A stretch of DNA of 64,000 nt from contig JAICWS010000003.1 of assembly GCA_025934695.1 (NCBI GenBank), positions 124,001 to 188,000 of the forward strand. The letters are read 5' to 3'. A program made the translations under genes and the position numbers. This document shows positions 17,164 to 25,914 of the stretch, in pieces. Source of the stretch: Alphaproteobacteria bacterium (GTDB taxonomy: Bacteria; Pseudomonadota; Alphaproteobacteria; Micavibrionales; UBA2020). The notes beneath the pieces are model-generated. The model saw nothing but the letters and a program-made list of their open reading frames with translations, searched no databases and had not been told where the DNA came from. The first letter of the stretch is position 1, and the number at the start of each line of letters is the position of its first letter.

Positions 17164-18915
17164 TCAAGGCCGAAACTGGTTCACGACCGCGATAATACGG
17201 GCCGGATCGTATTGATTCATCACATGGCGGGCGTGTTCTTCGGCTTTTTCCAGCGACAGGGTGCGGATGCGCTGTTTGATGCGCGGCAGGCTGGCATAGC
17301 CGACCGAGAATTCGCGGATGCCGAGGCCCAGCAGCAGCGGCGTATATTTGGGATCCGCCCCCATCTCGCCGCAGATGCTGACCGGAATCTTGGCGCGCTT
17401 GCCGGCTTCGATCGAGAATTCCATGAGGCGCAGGACCGCGGGGTTGAGCGGGTTGTAAAGCGACGCCACCTGGTCGTTGCCGCGGTCGATCGCGACTGTG
17501 TACTGCACGAGGTCGTTGGTGCCGAGCGCGAAGAAATCGGACACGGCGGCGAGACTGTCGGCCGACAACGCGGCCGCCGGAATTTCGATCATGGTTCCTA
17601 AGGGCGGCAGCGTGTTGGGCACTTGCTTGCCTTCCCTCTTCAGCTCGGCATGGCATTCGTTCAGCATGCGCCGGGCCACTTCCACCTCATGGGCGGTCGT
17701 GACCATGGGCAGGAGGATGCGCACCGGGCCGAAGACGGCGGCGCGCAGTACGGCGCGGAACTGGGTTTTCAACAAATGCGGCTCTTTGAGCGACAGGCGG
17801 ATCGCGCGCAGGCCGAGCGCCGGGTTCGCCGCCTCGGCAAGATATTCGCCGACCGATTGCGCCAGCTTGTCGCCGCCAATGTCGAGCGTGCGGAAGGTTA
17901 CGCTTTCGCCCTGCATCTGTTTGACGATGGCGGAGGTCGCCTCGAACTGCTCGTCCTCGGAGGGCAAGGTCGAGCGGTTCATGAACATGAATTCGGTGCG
18001 GAACAGGCCGATGCCTTTCGCGCCCGAGGCCTTGATCGCATCGACCTCGCGCGGCAGTTCCAGGTTGGCGCGCAGCATTATCTCCTGTCCGCCGGTGAGC
18101 GTGGCGGGGAGCGCCGCGATGCTTTTGAGCGCTTCGCGATCCTTGTGCAGCGCGGTCAGTCGCTGTTCGTATTTTTTGCGCGTCTCGCCGGTCGGATTGA
18201 CGATCAGCTTGCCCTCGATGCCGTCTACGATGACCGTATGCGCATGCGCCGTATTGTCGAGCATGGCGGGGTCGAGGCCGAGCACGGCGGGAAGATCGAG
18301 CGAGCGAGCGACGACCGCCGTATGCCCCGCCGCGCCGCCGTGGATCGTCGCGATGCCGGCGATGCGCCTGGGGTCGATGAGCGCCGTGTCGGCCGGCGAA
18401 ATCTCTCGCGCCAGCACGATGCCGCCCGGAGGTACGTTATCCAAAGAAAGATAGGGCAGGTTCAGCAGCGCGCGCAGGATCCGATAGCCCACCGCCTGCA
18501 CGTCATCGATGCGCGTGGCGATGTAGTTATCGTGGAGTGCGCGAAACTGGTCGGCCAGTTCATGCATCACGCGGTCGAGCGCCCATTCGGCGTTGATGTT
18601 TTCATCCGCGATCTTTTTGACCGCGCCACGCACGAGGCGCGAGCCCGAGATCATGGCCAGATGCGCGTCCAGCAGCAGCGTCACTTCCTCGGCCGCGGTT
18701 TCGGGCTTGTCCTCGAGCTTGGTTTTCAGCTCCTCCAGCTCGGCGCGCACGCGGGCGACCGCGCTTTCGAAGCGCTTTTGTTCGGCGGGAACTTCTTCAG
18801 GAGCGATTTTGCTCTCCGGCACCTGCGGGCGTTCGAGCTCGACGATATAGGCGGGCGCGATCGCGATGCCGTGAGAAACGCCGATGCCGCTGAACACGCG
18901 TTCGGTGAGCGGCAT
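17164..18915 (-). CDS. ptsP: PTS enzyme I (phosphoenolpyruvate-protein phosphotransferase)
   Basis: The 583-residue enzyme takes phosphate from phosphoenolpyruvate onto a His and passes it to HPr. The start (RVFSGIGVSHGIAIAPAYIV), the phospho-His site IHGGAAGHTAVVARS, the PEP-binding IGLFRTEFMFM and the C-terminal active Cys in VSICGEMGADP are all visible. There is no N-terminal GAF domain, so the length matches classical EI rather than the longer EI-Ntr. Its ATG overlaps the HPr stop by one base (TAATG), which implies translational coupling. With no sugar permease nearby, the pathway is likely regulatory. Confidence 0.95.
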   Translation of the reverse strand: MPLTERVFSGIGVSHGIAIAPAYIVELERPQVPESKIAPEEVPAEQKRFESAVARVRAELEELKTKLEDKPETAAEEVTLLLDAHLAMISGSRLVRGAVKKIADENINAEWALDRVMHELADQFRALHDNYIATRIDDVQAVGYRILRALLNLPYLSLDNVPPGGIVLAREISPADTALIDPRRIAGIATIHGGAAGHTAVVARSLDLPAVLGLDPAMLDNTAHAHTVIVDGIEGKLIVNPTGETRKKYEQRLTALHKDREALKSIAALPATLTGGQEIMLRANLELPREVDAIKASGAKGIGLFRTEFMFMNRSTLPSEDEQFEATSAIVKQMQGESVTFRTLDIGGDKLAQSVGEYLAEAANPALGLRAIRLSLKEPHLLKTQFRAVLRAAVFGPVRILLPMVTTAHEVEVARRMLNECHAELKREGKQVPNTLPPLGTMIEIPAAALSADSLAAVSDFFALGTNDLVQYTVAIDRGNDQVASLYNPLNPAVLRLMEFSIEAGKRAKIPVSICGEMGADPKYTPLLLGLGIREFSVGYASLPRIKQRIRTLSLEKAEEHARHVMNQYDPARIIAVVNQFRP

Positions 18916-19193
18916 TATTCCTCCTCGCCGAAGCGGCGCTGCACCAGCGATACGAGATCGTCGAGCACGGTCCTGGCATTGTCGCCCTTGACCGATATCT
19001 TGATGGCGGAATTCATGCTGGCCGACAGCATCAGGAGGCCCATGATCGAGGAGCCGCAGACTTCCATGTCGTCTTTGAGCACCTTCACGTCGGCCTTATG
19101 CTGCTCGACAAGCTTGACGAACTTCGCGGCGGCGCGGGCATGCAGCCCGCGCTTGTTGGTAATCTGCACCGTCTGTTCGTGAATCCCTGTCAT
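18915..19193 (-). CDS. ptsH: HPr phosphocarrier protein
   Basis: This 92-residue carrier has the EI-dependent phosphorylation site His18 in NKRGLHARAAAKF. Ser49 in GSSIMGLLML matches the regulatory serine that HPr kinase phosphorylates, and an hprK gene lies three genes upstream, so both forms of control are likely. It sits between EIIA-Man and EI, 8 bases after the former. Confidence 0.95.
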   Translation of the reverse strand: MTGIHEQTVQITNKRGLHARAAAKFVKLVEQHKADVKVLKDDMEVCGSSIMGLLMLSASMNSAIKISVKGDNARTVLDDLVSLVQRRFGEEE

Positions 19194-19201
19194 GGAAAAA
19201 A

Positions 19202-19609
19202 TCAGCTGCCGGTCTGCTGCAGCAGCGCGGAAGCCGCGTTGATGTACTTGCGTCCCGCTTCCTGGCCCGACAAAGCCGCTTGCGAGAGGCTTTCCGTCTG
19301 GCGCGCGCTTGCCAGCTTGATCAGCATCGGCAGGTTGATGCCGGCCAGCGCCTCGACCTTTTTGTCCTCGGTGATGGAAATGGCGAGGTTCGACGGGGTG
19401 CCGCCGAACATATCGGTCAGGATCAGCACGCCCTTGCCGCTGTCGACGTCTTTCACCTTCTGGATGATCTCCTGGCGCTTTTTCTCGAGGTCGTCATCGG
19501 GCGCCATGCAGACGGACGCGATCTGTTTTTGCGGGCCCACGATATGTTCCATGACCGAGATGAATTCCTCGGCGAGACGCCCGTGGGTGACGAGAACGAG
19601 ACCGATCAT
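19202..19609 (-). CDS. PTS EIIA component, mannose type
   Basis: The 135-residue protein begins MIGLVLVTHGRLAEEF, in which His9 is the phosphorylation site of the mannose-family EIIA domain. It also shows VLILTDMFGGTPSNLAIS, the family's second landmark. It would accept phosphate from HPr. No EIIB, EIIC or EIID gene is present in the window, which is usual for regulatory PTS clusters in alphaproteobacteria. It overlaps rapZ by 4 bases. Confidence 0.94.
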   Translation of the reverse strand: MIGLVLVTHGRLAEEFISVMEHIVGPQKQIASVCMAPDDDLEKKRQEIIQKVKDVDSGKGVLILTDMFGGTPSNLAISITEDKKVEALAGINLPMLIKLASARQTESLSQAALSGQEAGRKYINAASALLQQTGS

Positions 19610-20541
19610 GCTGCTTTCCTTCGCTTCTTTCCGGTGTGTTTTTTATCTTCGTGGACCGCGTTGAGCTGCTGGACCGCCCATTTTTCGAGGTCGCGGTGGC
19701 GTATCGTGGTATTATAACCCCTCTTGCGCAGCCAGCGGTAAATTTCATCGGCGATGAAGACCGACCGGTGCCTGCCGCCGGTGCAACCCACGGCAACCGT
19801 CAGGTAATTCTTGCCCTCGTGGTCGTAGCGGGGCAGCAGCGGCTCCAGCATCCGGCGCACATTCTTCATGAAAACCGTGTAGGCGCGGTCGTTGCGTATT
19901 TTATTGGCCACCGGCGCATCGAGGCCCGACAGGGGCCTGAGCTTCGGGTCCCAGTGCGGATTGTCGAGAAAGCGCACGTCGAACACCAGGTCCGCCTCGC
20001 GCGGCACGCCGTTACGGAAGCCAAAGGAAGTGACCGACACCAGCAGCCCCTTGTCGGCTTCGAGCTGGAAATAGCCTTCCATCAGCCGGCGCAGCTCGTG
20101 CGCCTTGATGTCGGATGTGTCGATCACATGATCGGCGGCTTTGCGCACCGGCGTCATCATCTGGCGTTCCATGATCACCCCGTCCGTCACAGGCCGGTCG
20201 ACGGCGAGCGGATGGGTGCGGCGCGTCTCGGTAAAACGCTGTTGCAGGATATTGTCCTGGCAGTTGATGAAGACAAGCTCGGCTTTCAGGTTTTTGTCTT
20301 TCTTGAGTTCCGCCAGCTTCCTGAGCAGCTTTTGCGGCACAAAATCCCAGGTGCGGCTGTCGATGCCCAAAGCCACGGGCTTGCCCTGCCCTTCCTTCTG
20401 ACGCAACAGCGCGTCGACGAGGGCGATGGGGATATTATCAATGGCCTTGTAGCCCATATCCTCGAGGCTTTTGAGCGCGGTCGACAGTCCCGCCCCCGAC
20501 AGCCCCGTTACCAGCAGCACCTTGCGCTTGTCCGGCTTCAT
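19606..20541 (-). CDS. rapZ: RNase adapter protein RapZ
   Basis: This 311-residue P-loop protein has a Walker A-like GLSGAGLSTAL near the N-terminus, DIKAHELRRL in the middle and the C-terminal VGCTGGRHRSVFIADE pocket. In E. coli RapZ guides RNase E to the sRNA GlmZ and binds glucosamine-6-phosphate; whether that circuit exists here is not known. It overlaps hprK and the EIIA gene by 4 bases each, so the three are translationally coupled. RNase E is encoded 11 kb away in the same window. Confidence 0.95.
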   Translation of the reverse strand: MKPDKRKVLLVTGLSGAGLSTALKSLEDMGYKAIDNIPIALVDALLRQKEGQGKPVALGIDSRTWDFVPQKLLRKLAELKKDKNLKAELVFINCQDNILQQRFTETRRTHPLAVDRPVTDGVIMERQMMTPVRKAADHVIDTSDIKAHELRRLMEGYFQLEADKGLLVSVTSFGFRNGVPREADLVFDVRFLDNPHWDPKLRPLSGLDAPVANKIRNDRAYTVFMKNVRRMLEPLLPRYDHEGKNYLTVAVGCTGGRHRSVFIADEIYRWLRKRGYNTTIRHRDLEKWAVQQLNAVHEDKKHTGKKRRKAA

Positions 20542-21023
20542 TTGACCACCATGCCGGGCCGGTGCACGACCTCGAGCGCCTTATGCACTTTCAGCGCCGC
20601 CGAAACCTCGAAGGCATTCAGCCGGAACCGCGGCACGGGAACGCCGAGAATATCCACGGTTTCCATCTCGGGCAGGCGCGGCACGTCTTCGCGCGCGACG
20701 AGGTCGACGATCAGGCGCAGGCGCGACGGGTCGGCGACCGGCATGTGCAGCAGTCCCACGCCGCGCACTTCCAGTAACCCGCGGATCGCATCGACGGCGC
20801 TCGCAAAAATCTTGTCCTGGCGGCGCTCGAAATGCACCTGATCGTCGCAGATAAGCTGGCCACCGTCTTCGATAAGGCGCAGGGCCAGATCGGATTTGCC
20901 CGAACCCGACAGGCCGCGCAGGAAGACGACGGAGGGCTGGAAATCGACGCTTTTAAGCAGCACGGCGGAACCGTGCAGAATCACGGTTTTTGGATCAGCC
21001 GGTTTTTCCTTTGCGATCCCCAC
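20538..21023 (-). CDS. hprK: HPr kinase/phosphorylase, short form
   Basis: At 161 residues this is the short alphaproteobacterial type that keeps only the C-terminal kinase domain. Walker A GLSGSGKSDLALRL is at about 37-50, LICDDQVHFERR follows, and the capping motif region is VRGVGLLHMP, with the C-terminal LPEMETVDILGVPVPRF. It would phosphorylate Ser49 of HPr or reverse this. In many relatives hprK follows chvI-chvG; here folC precedes it by 17 bases instead. Confidence 0.92.
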   Translation of the reverse strand: MGIAKEKPADPKTVILHGSAVLLKSVDFQPSVVFLRGLSGSGKSDLALRLIEDGGQLICDDQVHFERRQDKIFASAVDAIRGLLEVRGVGLLHMPVADPSRLRLIVDLVAREDVPRLPEMETVDILGVPVPRFRLNAFEVSAALKVHKALEVVHRPGMVVK

Positions 21024-21040
21024 GGCAAAGAACCCCTTCT

Positions 21041-22396
21041 TCAGCCATTCAGTTTAAGCGCCAGACCGACGAGATAAAGCGAACCTGTCACGAGTATACG
21101 CTGCGGTTCCGTAAATTGGAAGGTGAGGGATTGGAGGGCGCTTTCCAGATTTTCCGCGGGACGCGCGTCCTGGAAGCCCATGGCTTTAAGCTCATCACAT
21201 AATTCCTGCGGCGGCACCATGGGCGCGTCGATATTGGCATTGACCGCCTGCACCGTCCTGGCCAAACCGGCGAGACGTTCGTAAAAGCCTTCGGTGTCCT
21301 TGCGGCGCTTGAAGCCGGTGATGATGTGGAGCGGTTTGCCCGCCCCCCAGCGTTCGGCCTGCTCGACGATGACGTCGGCGCCGGAATCATTATGTGCGCC
21401 GTCGACCCACAGCTCCCAGCCCTTGGGCAGCAGGTCGGCCAGCTGTCCGCGGTCAAGGCGCTGCAGGCGGCCCGGCCAGGCGACGCTGGTCATCGCACGC
21501 GACAGGATGTCGGGCTTCAGCAGCGACTTGAAGTCGCTGACCTCGAGCGCGGCGATGGCGGTGCCGGCATTGATGACTTGGTGGCTGCCGATCAGGCGCG
21601 GGAGCGGCAGGCGCCCGGAGAAGGATTTGCCGGCATATTCGAAGGCGCCGTCTGTCAATTCGGTCTTCCACTCGCGGCCCCACAGCGACACGGGCGCCGC
21701 CATTTCCTTCGCCTTCGCCAGGAAGACGTCAGTCACTTCCTGAATTTGCGGCGCGACGATGGCAGAGCAGTCGCGCTTGATAATACCGGCCTTGTTGCCC
21801 GCGATCTCGACCAGCGTGTCGCCGAGAATGCGCATATGGTCGAACGAAATGCGCGTCAGCATGGCGATGCTTTTTTCGATGACATTGGTGGCGTCATAGG
21901 TGCCCCCGAGGCCGGTTTCCACCAGCGTCACATCGGCCGGCACGCGCGCATAGGCGAGGAAAGCCAGCCCGGTGAAAAATTCGAAGAAGGAGACTTCCTC
22001 GTTCTGCGCGGCGCGGCTGCATTCGTGGATGAGATCGAGCAGCGCGTCGGGGGTAATCTCGCGCCCCGCCACGATAATGCGCTCTTCAAAACGCACGAGA
22101 TGGGGAGAGGTGAACTTGTGGACGGTCATCCCGCCCGCCTCGAAAGCCGACTGCAGGAAGGCGAGCGAGGAACCCTTGCCGTTGGTGCCGGCCACGTGGA
22201 ACACCGGCGGCATTTTGAGATGCGGATTGCCGAGCAGCTCCATGAAGCGGCGCGGGCGCTCGAGCCCCGCGGGCATGAGCGGCGGCGCCTTGACGCGGAT
22301 ATCCTGAATTGCCTGCTCGACCGCCGCAATGGGCGAAAACGTCCAGTCGCGCGATAGCGCCGCATCCGTGAGATTGATGGTTTTCTTGTCAAGCAT
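21041..22396 (-). CDS. folC: Bifunctional folylpolyglutamate / dihydrofolate synthase
   Basis: This Mur-ligase-like enzyme adds Glu to dihydropteroate and to folates. Its 451 residues include the P-loop HVAGTNGKGSSLAFLQ, a segment FTSPHLVRFEERI that binds folate, and VETGLGGTYDATN, all family landmarks. The C-terminal domain has LWVDGAHN. The ATG at 22396 was preferred over the in-frame one at 22408, since GAGG lies 6 bases before the former. It follows accD by 36 bases; accD-folC is a common bacterial pair. Confidence 0.95.
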   Translation of the reverse strand: MLDKKTINLTDAALSRDWTFSPIAAVEQAIQDIRVKAPPLMPAGLERPRRFMELLGNPHLKMPPVFHVAGTNGKGSSLAFLQSAFEAGGMTVHKFTSPHLVRFEERIIVAGREITPDALLDLIHECSRAAQNEEVSFFEFFTGLAFLAYARVPADVTLVETGLGGTYDATNVIEKSIAMLTRISFDHMRILGDTLVEIAGNKAGIIKRDCSAIVAPQIQEVTDVFLAKAKEMAAPVSLWGREWKTELTDGAFEYAGKSFSGRLPLPRLIGSHQVINAGTAIAALEVSDFKSLLKPDILSRAMTSVAWPGRLQRLDRGQLADLLPKGWELWVDGAHNDSGADVIVEQAERWGAGKPLHIITGFKRRKDTEGFYERLAGLARTVQAVNANIDAPMVPPQELCDELKAMGFQDARPAENLESALQSLTFQFTEPQRILVTGSLYLVGLALKLNG

Positions 22397-22432
22397 TCTC
22401 GGCCTCATACAGCCTTGCAGCCGCGACGTTCT

Positions 22433-23344
22433 TTACGCCTCTTCCGGATGCGCGTGACCGTTAGACTTGCGGCTCTTGCGCTTGCCGTCGGCCTTCGGCT
22501 GCATCAGCAGCTGGAGGATCGTGACGATTTTCTGGCGCAGCTCGGCGCGCGGCACGACAAGGTCGACCATCCCATGATCTTTCAGATACTCGGCCGTTTG
22601 GAAGCCGTCGGGCAGGCTGGCGCGGATGGTTTCCTGAATCACGCGGCGGCCGGCGAAACCTATTTGAGCGCCGGGTTCGGCAATATGGATGTCGCCCAGC
22701 ATCGCGAACGACGCCGAGACGCCGCCCGTGGTCGGGTCGGTCAGCAGCACGATATAGGGAAGCTTCGCTTCCTTCACCTGCTCGACCGCGATGACCGAGC
22801 GCGGCATCTGCATGAGCGAGATCATGCCTTCCTGCATGCGCGCGCCGCCAGACGCCGGGATGACGATAAAGGGCGCCTTCAGCTGCACCGCAAGGCGCGA
22901 GGCGGTGATGAGCCCGTCGCCCACGGCCTGGCCCATCGAGCCGCCCATGAAGGAGAAATCGAAGGCCGCGATGACGGCGACCTGGCCGCCGATCTGCCCC
23001 TGCGCCACCACGATGGCGTCCTTGCCGCCGGTTTCGGCCTGCGCCTCTTTGAGGCGGTCGGTGTATTTCTTGCGGTCGCGGAATTTCAGCGGATCGACTG
23101 CCGCCTTGGGCAGCTCGATCGACTGGTACTCGCCGCTATCGAACAGCATCTCGAGCCGGTCCTTCACATCCATGCGCAGGTGGTGGCCGCAGTGATGGCA
23201 GACGTTGAGGTTGCGGATGAGTTCCTGGTGATGAATCATCGTTTCGCAACCCGGGCATTTCTGCCAGAGATTGTCGGGGATATCCTTCTTCGAGGACATC
23301 AGCGCCTTGATCTTGGGGCGGACGAAATTGGTGATCCAGTTCAT
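22433..23344 (-). CDS. accD: Acetyl-CoA carboxylase carboxyltransferase subunit beta
   Basis: This 303-residue subunit, with AccA, moves CO2 from carboxybiotin to acetyl-CoA to make malonyl-CoA. The zinc ribbon CPGC...CHHCGHH lies at about 33-57, and the oxyanion-hole region follows (IPASGGARMQEG, TDPTTGGVSASFAMLGD). The C-terminus is Lys/Arg-rich. A candidate promoter on the minus strand (TTGTTA, 16 bases, TATATC near 23365-23392) lies just upstream. The gene begins the minus-strand run that ends with ahcY. In many relatives trpA lies upstream; here an ankyrin operon diverges. Confidence 0.95.
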   Translation of the reverse strand: MNWITNFVRPKIKALMSSKKDIPDNLWQKCPGCETMIHHQELIRNLNVCHHCGHHLRMDVKDRLEMLFDSGEYQSIELPKAAVDPLKFRDRKKYTDRLKEAQAETGGKDAIVVAQGQIGGQVAVIAAFDFSFMGGSMGQAVGDGLITASRLAVQLKAPFIVIPASGGARMQEGMISLMQMPRSVIAVEQVKEAKLPYIVLLTDPTTGGVSASFAMLGDIHIAEPGAQIGFAGRRVIQETIRASLPDGFQTAEYLKDHGMVDLVVPRAELRQKIVTILQLLMQPKADGKRKSRKSNGHAHPEEA

Positions 23345-23451
23345 ATTTCCATATATTCCGTAATCGATATATCAGGGTATGAGTGTGTAACAAAAGATAG
23401 GTTTAGCGTCACCAGATTTATAGTGTTTTGCCATAATTAAAATGCCCGGCG

Positions 23452-23480
23452 TTGACGTAATTCCGTTTTTTGCCTATGCC
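23452..23480 (+). promoter_or_regulatory. Candidate promoter of first ankyrin operon
   Basis: TTGACG (23452-23457), 17 bases, TATGCC (23475-23480). It overlaps the ATG at 23476, which argues for translation start at the next in-frame ATG with a ribosome binding site, 23524. Confidence 0.5.
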
Positions 23481-23523
23481 TTGGGAAGCCGCCATACATA
23501 AGCACCTTTTTCCAAGGGAACGC

Positions 23524-24342
23524 ATGACCCCGCCGTCGGACGACGAATTCAGGGCCTATTTCGACGCCGCGCGCAAAGGCAATGCGCGAATCGTGGGGCT
23601 ATTCATCCGCCAGCATCCCGCCTCCATCGACGCGCGTCCCTGGTTCACCGACACGACAGCGCTCAAAGAGGCCGCGTCTTACGGCCAGAAGAACATCATT
23701 GAATTGCTGCTGAACGCGGGCGCCGACATCAACAAGTGCGACGACGTCAACAAAACCACGCCACTGATGTCCGCCGTGATCGCCGACCGCGACTGCGCGA
23801 TTCTGCTGCTCGACCGCAGCGCGGACATGGAGAAAAAAAACAGCATCGCGCAGACGGCGCTGATGATCGCGGCCTCGCTTGGCAAGGACGAGATGGTGAA
23901 ACTGCTGCTCGACCGCGGCGCGGATGTGCATGTGGGAAACGACAGCGGCTATACCCCTTTGCGCGTCGCCGCCTACTACGGCAAGGCGAAAGCGGCGGAG
24001 CTGCTGCTGGAACGCGGCGCTGCAGAAGAGATCAACCAGTACGACCGGCTCAACATGACGCCGCTGATGTGGGCTGCCAACGGCGGATTCCCGGATATGG
24101 CACGCCTGCTGCTGGAATTCGGTGCGGATGCTTCTTTGCGCAATCTCGACGGCGAAACCGCCGCCGACGTAGCGCGGCGAAAAGGGAATGAGAACGTCGC
24201 GTGCCTCATTGAAAAAGGCGTGCCGAAGCGTCCGCCCCCTGCCCCCGCCACACCCGCGAATGATGATGCGGAACGCGCGGCGGCACTGGAGGTGCTGAAA
24301 AAGCGCGCGACAGTGCGGCTCAAACCGGGGGCGAAGCCATGA
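23524..24342 (+). CDS. Ankyrin repeat protein, operon 1 gene 1
   Basis: The 272-residue product has about six ankyrin repeats from residue 15 to 230, with good consensus: NIIELLLNAGADINKCDDVNK, TALMIAASLGKDEMVKLLL, LNMTPLMWAANGGFPDMARLL. It lacks a signal peptide. A Pro/Ala linker (RPPPAPATPAN) leads to a basic end, VRLKPGAKP. ATG 23524 follows AGGGAA and lies beyond the promoter; the frame is open further upstream. It overlaps the next gene by 4 bases (ATGA). Protein-protein binding is the expected role. Confidence 0.88.
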   Translation: MTPPSDDEFRAYFDAARKGNARIVGLFIRQHPASIDARPWFTDTTALKEAASYGQKNIIELLLNAGADINKCDDVNKTTPLMSAVIADRDCAILLLDRSADMEKKNSIAQTALMIAASLGKDEMVKLLLDRGADVHVGNDSGYTPLRVAAYYGKAKAAELLLERGAAEEINQYDRLNMTPLMWAANGGFPDMARLLLEFGADASLRNLDGETAADVARRKGNENVACLIEKGVPKRPPPAPATPANDDAERAAALEVLKKRATVRLKPGAKP

Positions 24343-25166
24343 CGACGCCGCCAAAGTTTATTATGCCTGCCAAACCGGGCGCCGCGGAACAGAAGCTGCT
24401 GAGCTTCGCGCGGACAGGCGCGGCGCGGGTGCTGAAGCCCCACGAGATCAGGGAGGTTGTGGCGCTGATCAAAGCCGGGGCCGACCTGTCGGTCTATGAC
24501 GAGGACAGCCGCGCCACGGTCTTCGAAAAAATGATCCATGTGGCCCTGCAGAGCGACGAGGTCGCGCGCCTGTCCCAATACATGGGTCAGAAGCTGCTGG
24601 AAGAAGTTTTCCGCGTCCAGCCCGATATGGGGGCCATCACGCAACTGATTGCCGACGGCGCGGATGTCAATCAGCGCGACCTGTACCTGCGCACACCGCT
24701 GATCCTTGCCGCGCTCGCGAAACGCGCCGATATTGTCGAAAAGCTGATCGCGGCGGGCGTCGATGTGAACGCGCAGGACCGCGACGGCAACACCGCCCTT
24801 ATCATCGCCGTGCAGCGCGACGACCAGAAGATGGTGCGCCTGCTGCTGGCCCATGGCGCGCAGCAGGATTTGTGCACGACGTACGGGCACACGCCGCTGC
24901 TGGCCGCCGTCTGGGGCGCGGAAGAGGGCGGCATCAAGCCGGGGCGAATGGAAACGGCGCTGCTGCTCGTCGCGCATGGCGGCGACCCCGAAGAACAGGT
25001 GGATGGCGGCAAATCCGCCTTCGAGCGGCTCAACGATGCGGGTTGCCGCGCCGAGGCCGCGCGTTTGAAGGGCGTCGCGCAGGAACGCGCGGGCCGCACC
25101 CTCGAAGCCCTGAAGCAGAAAAAACCCGGCGACAAGTTCAAGCTGAGGAAAGGTCCCGCGCCATGA
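24339..25166 (+). CDS. Ankyrin repeat protein, operon 1 gene 2
   Basis: This 275-residue protein starts in the ATGA overlap with gene 1. Its first third (to about residue 85) is divergent, and clear repeats run from there: LYLRTPLILAALAKRADIVE, GNTALIIAVQRDDQKMVRLLL and YGHTPLLAAV, the last followed by a loop with EEGGIKPGRMETALLLVAHG. It ends in a basic tail KFKLRKGPAP. No signal peptide or enzymatic domain is visible. It overlaps gene 3 by 4 bases. Confidence 0.87.
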   Translation: MTTPPKFIMPAKPGAAEQKLLSFARTGAARVLKPHEIREVVALIKAGADLSVYDEDSRATVFEKMIHVALQSDEVARLSQYMGQKLLEEVFRVQPDMGAITQLIADGADVNQRDLYLRTPLILAALAKRADIVEKLIAAGVDVNAQDRDGNTALIIAVQRDDQKMVRLLLAHGAQQDLCTTYGHTPLLAAVWGAEEGGIKPGRMETALLLVAHGGDPEEQVDGGKSAFERLNDAGCRAEAARLKGVAQERAGRTLEALKQKKPGDKFKLRKGPAP

Positions 25167-25867
25167 CCCCCGAAGAAGCCGAACGCATGGGACAGGCCAT
25201 TCTGGAACTGTCGTGGAGAAAGCCGGAACAGACGGAAGAAATCCGCGGCCTGATCGATAGCGGCGCAAGCCTCGTCTCGCGCGACAGCCTCGGCCGCCGC
25301 GCGCTCTCGCTGGCTATCGGCGCGCACAACACCGAGGTCGCGAAGCTGCTGCTCGAGAAAGGCGCCGACCCCAACGCGAAAGACGATTTCGGGCGCGGGC
25401 CGCTGCTGTGGGCGGTCGGCGCGTCCGAGACGGGCATTATTCCGCTGCTGCTGAAGAAGGGCGCGAATATCGACGCGAAGGACAACGAAGGCTATACGGC
25501 GCTGATGGACGCGGCCATCTCAGGCAAAGGCCTCATCGCGCAATTCCTCGTCGAACATGACGCGCATCTCGACCTGCAAAGCAATTACGGACACAGCGCG
25601 CTGACCCTTGCTTGCCTGAACCTGAAGAAGGACGTCGACGAGGGCCATGCCGGGATCATCCGCCTGCTGGCCGATGCCGGCGCGAACGCATCCTTGAAGA
25701 ACCGAGACGGCAAGACCTGCCTCGACTTCCTGCGCGAGCGCGGACACGACGAGCTGCGCAGCTACATCGAATCCGCTCCCGCAAGGCGCGAAGCCGCCCG
25801 GCCCAAAATTACCGTGCCCAAGCCGGACAAGCAGATCAAACTGAAACCGAAGCGGCCGAAGCCGTAA
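25163..25867 (+). CDS. Ankyrin repeat protein, operon 1 gene 3
   Basis: The 234-residue protein starts at the ATG at 25163 inside an ATGA overlap; the longer frame open from 24872 runs inside gene 2 and is not used. Repeats include LGRRALSLAIGAHNTEVAKL, GRGPLLWAVG, GYTALMDAAISGKGLIAQFL and GHSALTLACLNLKKD. The C-terminus is strongly basic and Pro-rich, KQIKLKPKRPKP. A hairpin repeat at 25883 probably ends the operon. Confidence 0.87.
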   Translation: MTPEEAERMGQAILELSWRKPEQTEEIRGLIDSGASLVSRDSLGRRALSLAIGAHNTEVAKLLLEKGADPNAKDDFGRGPLLWAVGASETGIIPLLLKKGANIDAKDNEGYTALMDAAISGKGLIAQFLVEHDAHLDLQSNYGHSALTLACLNLKKDVDEGHAGIIRLLADAGANASLKNRDGKTCLDFLRERGHDELRSYIESAPARREAARPKITVPKPDKQIKLKPKRPKP

Positions 25868-25882
25868 TAAAATGCAAGTGCA

Positions 25883-25902
25883 ACCCCGGGGAAAGCCGGG
25901 GT
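25883..25902. terminator. Hairpin repeat copy 3, between convergent genes
   Basis: ACCCCGG (25883-25889), GGAAAG, CCGGGGT (25896-25902). It is a variant of the repeat at 8093 and lies between the ends of the ankyrin operon and pyrF, so it may stop transcription from both sides. No U tract follows in the plus direction. Confidence 0.5.
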
Positions 25903-25914
25903 CACAGAACGATT

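Noticed and set aside
15803-17215. 470-residue plus-strand ORF over ahcY
   Set aside because: Antisense to a highly conserved enzyme; no ribosome binding site or recognisable domain.
24872-25162. N-terminal extension of the third ankyrin gene
   Set aside because: It lies in another frame inside the second ankyrin gene and has no repeat pattern; the ATGA overlap at 25163 is the natural start.
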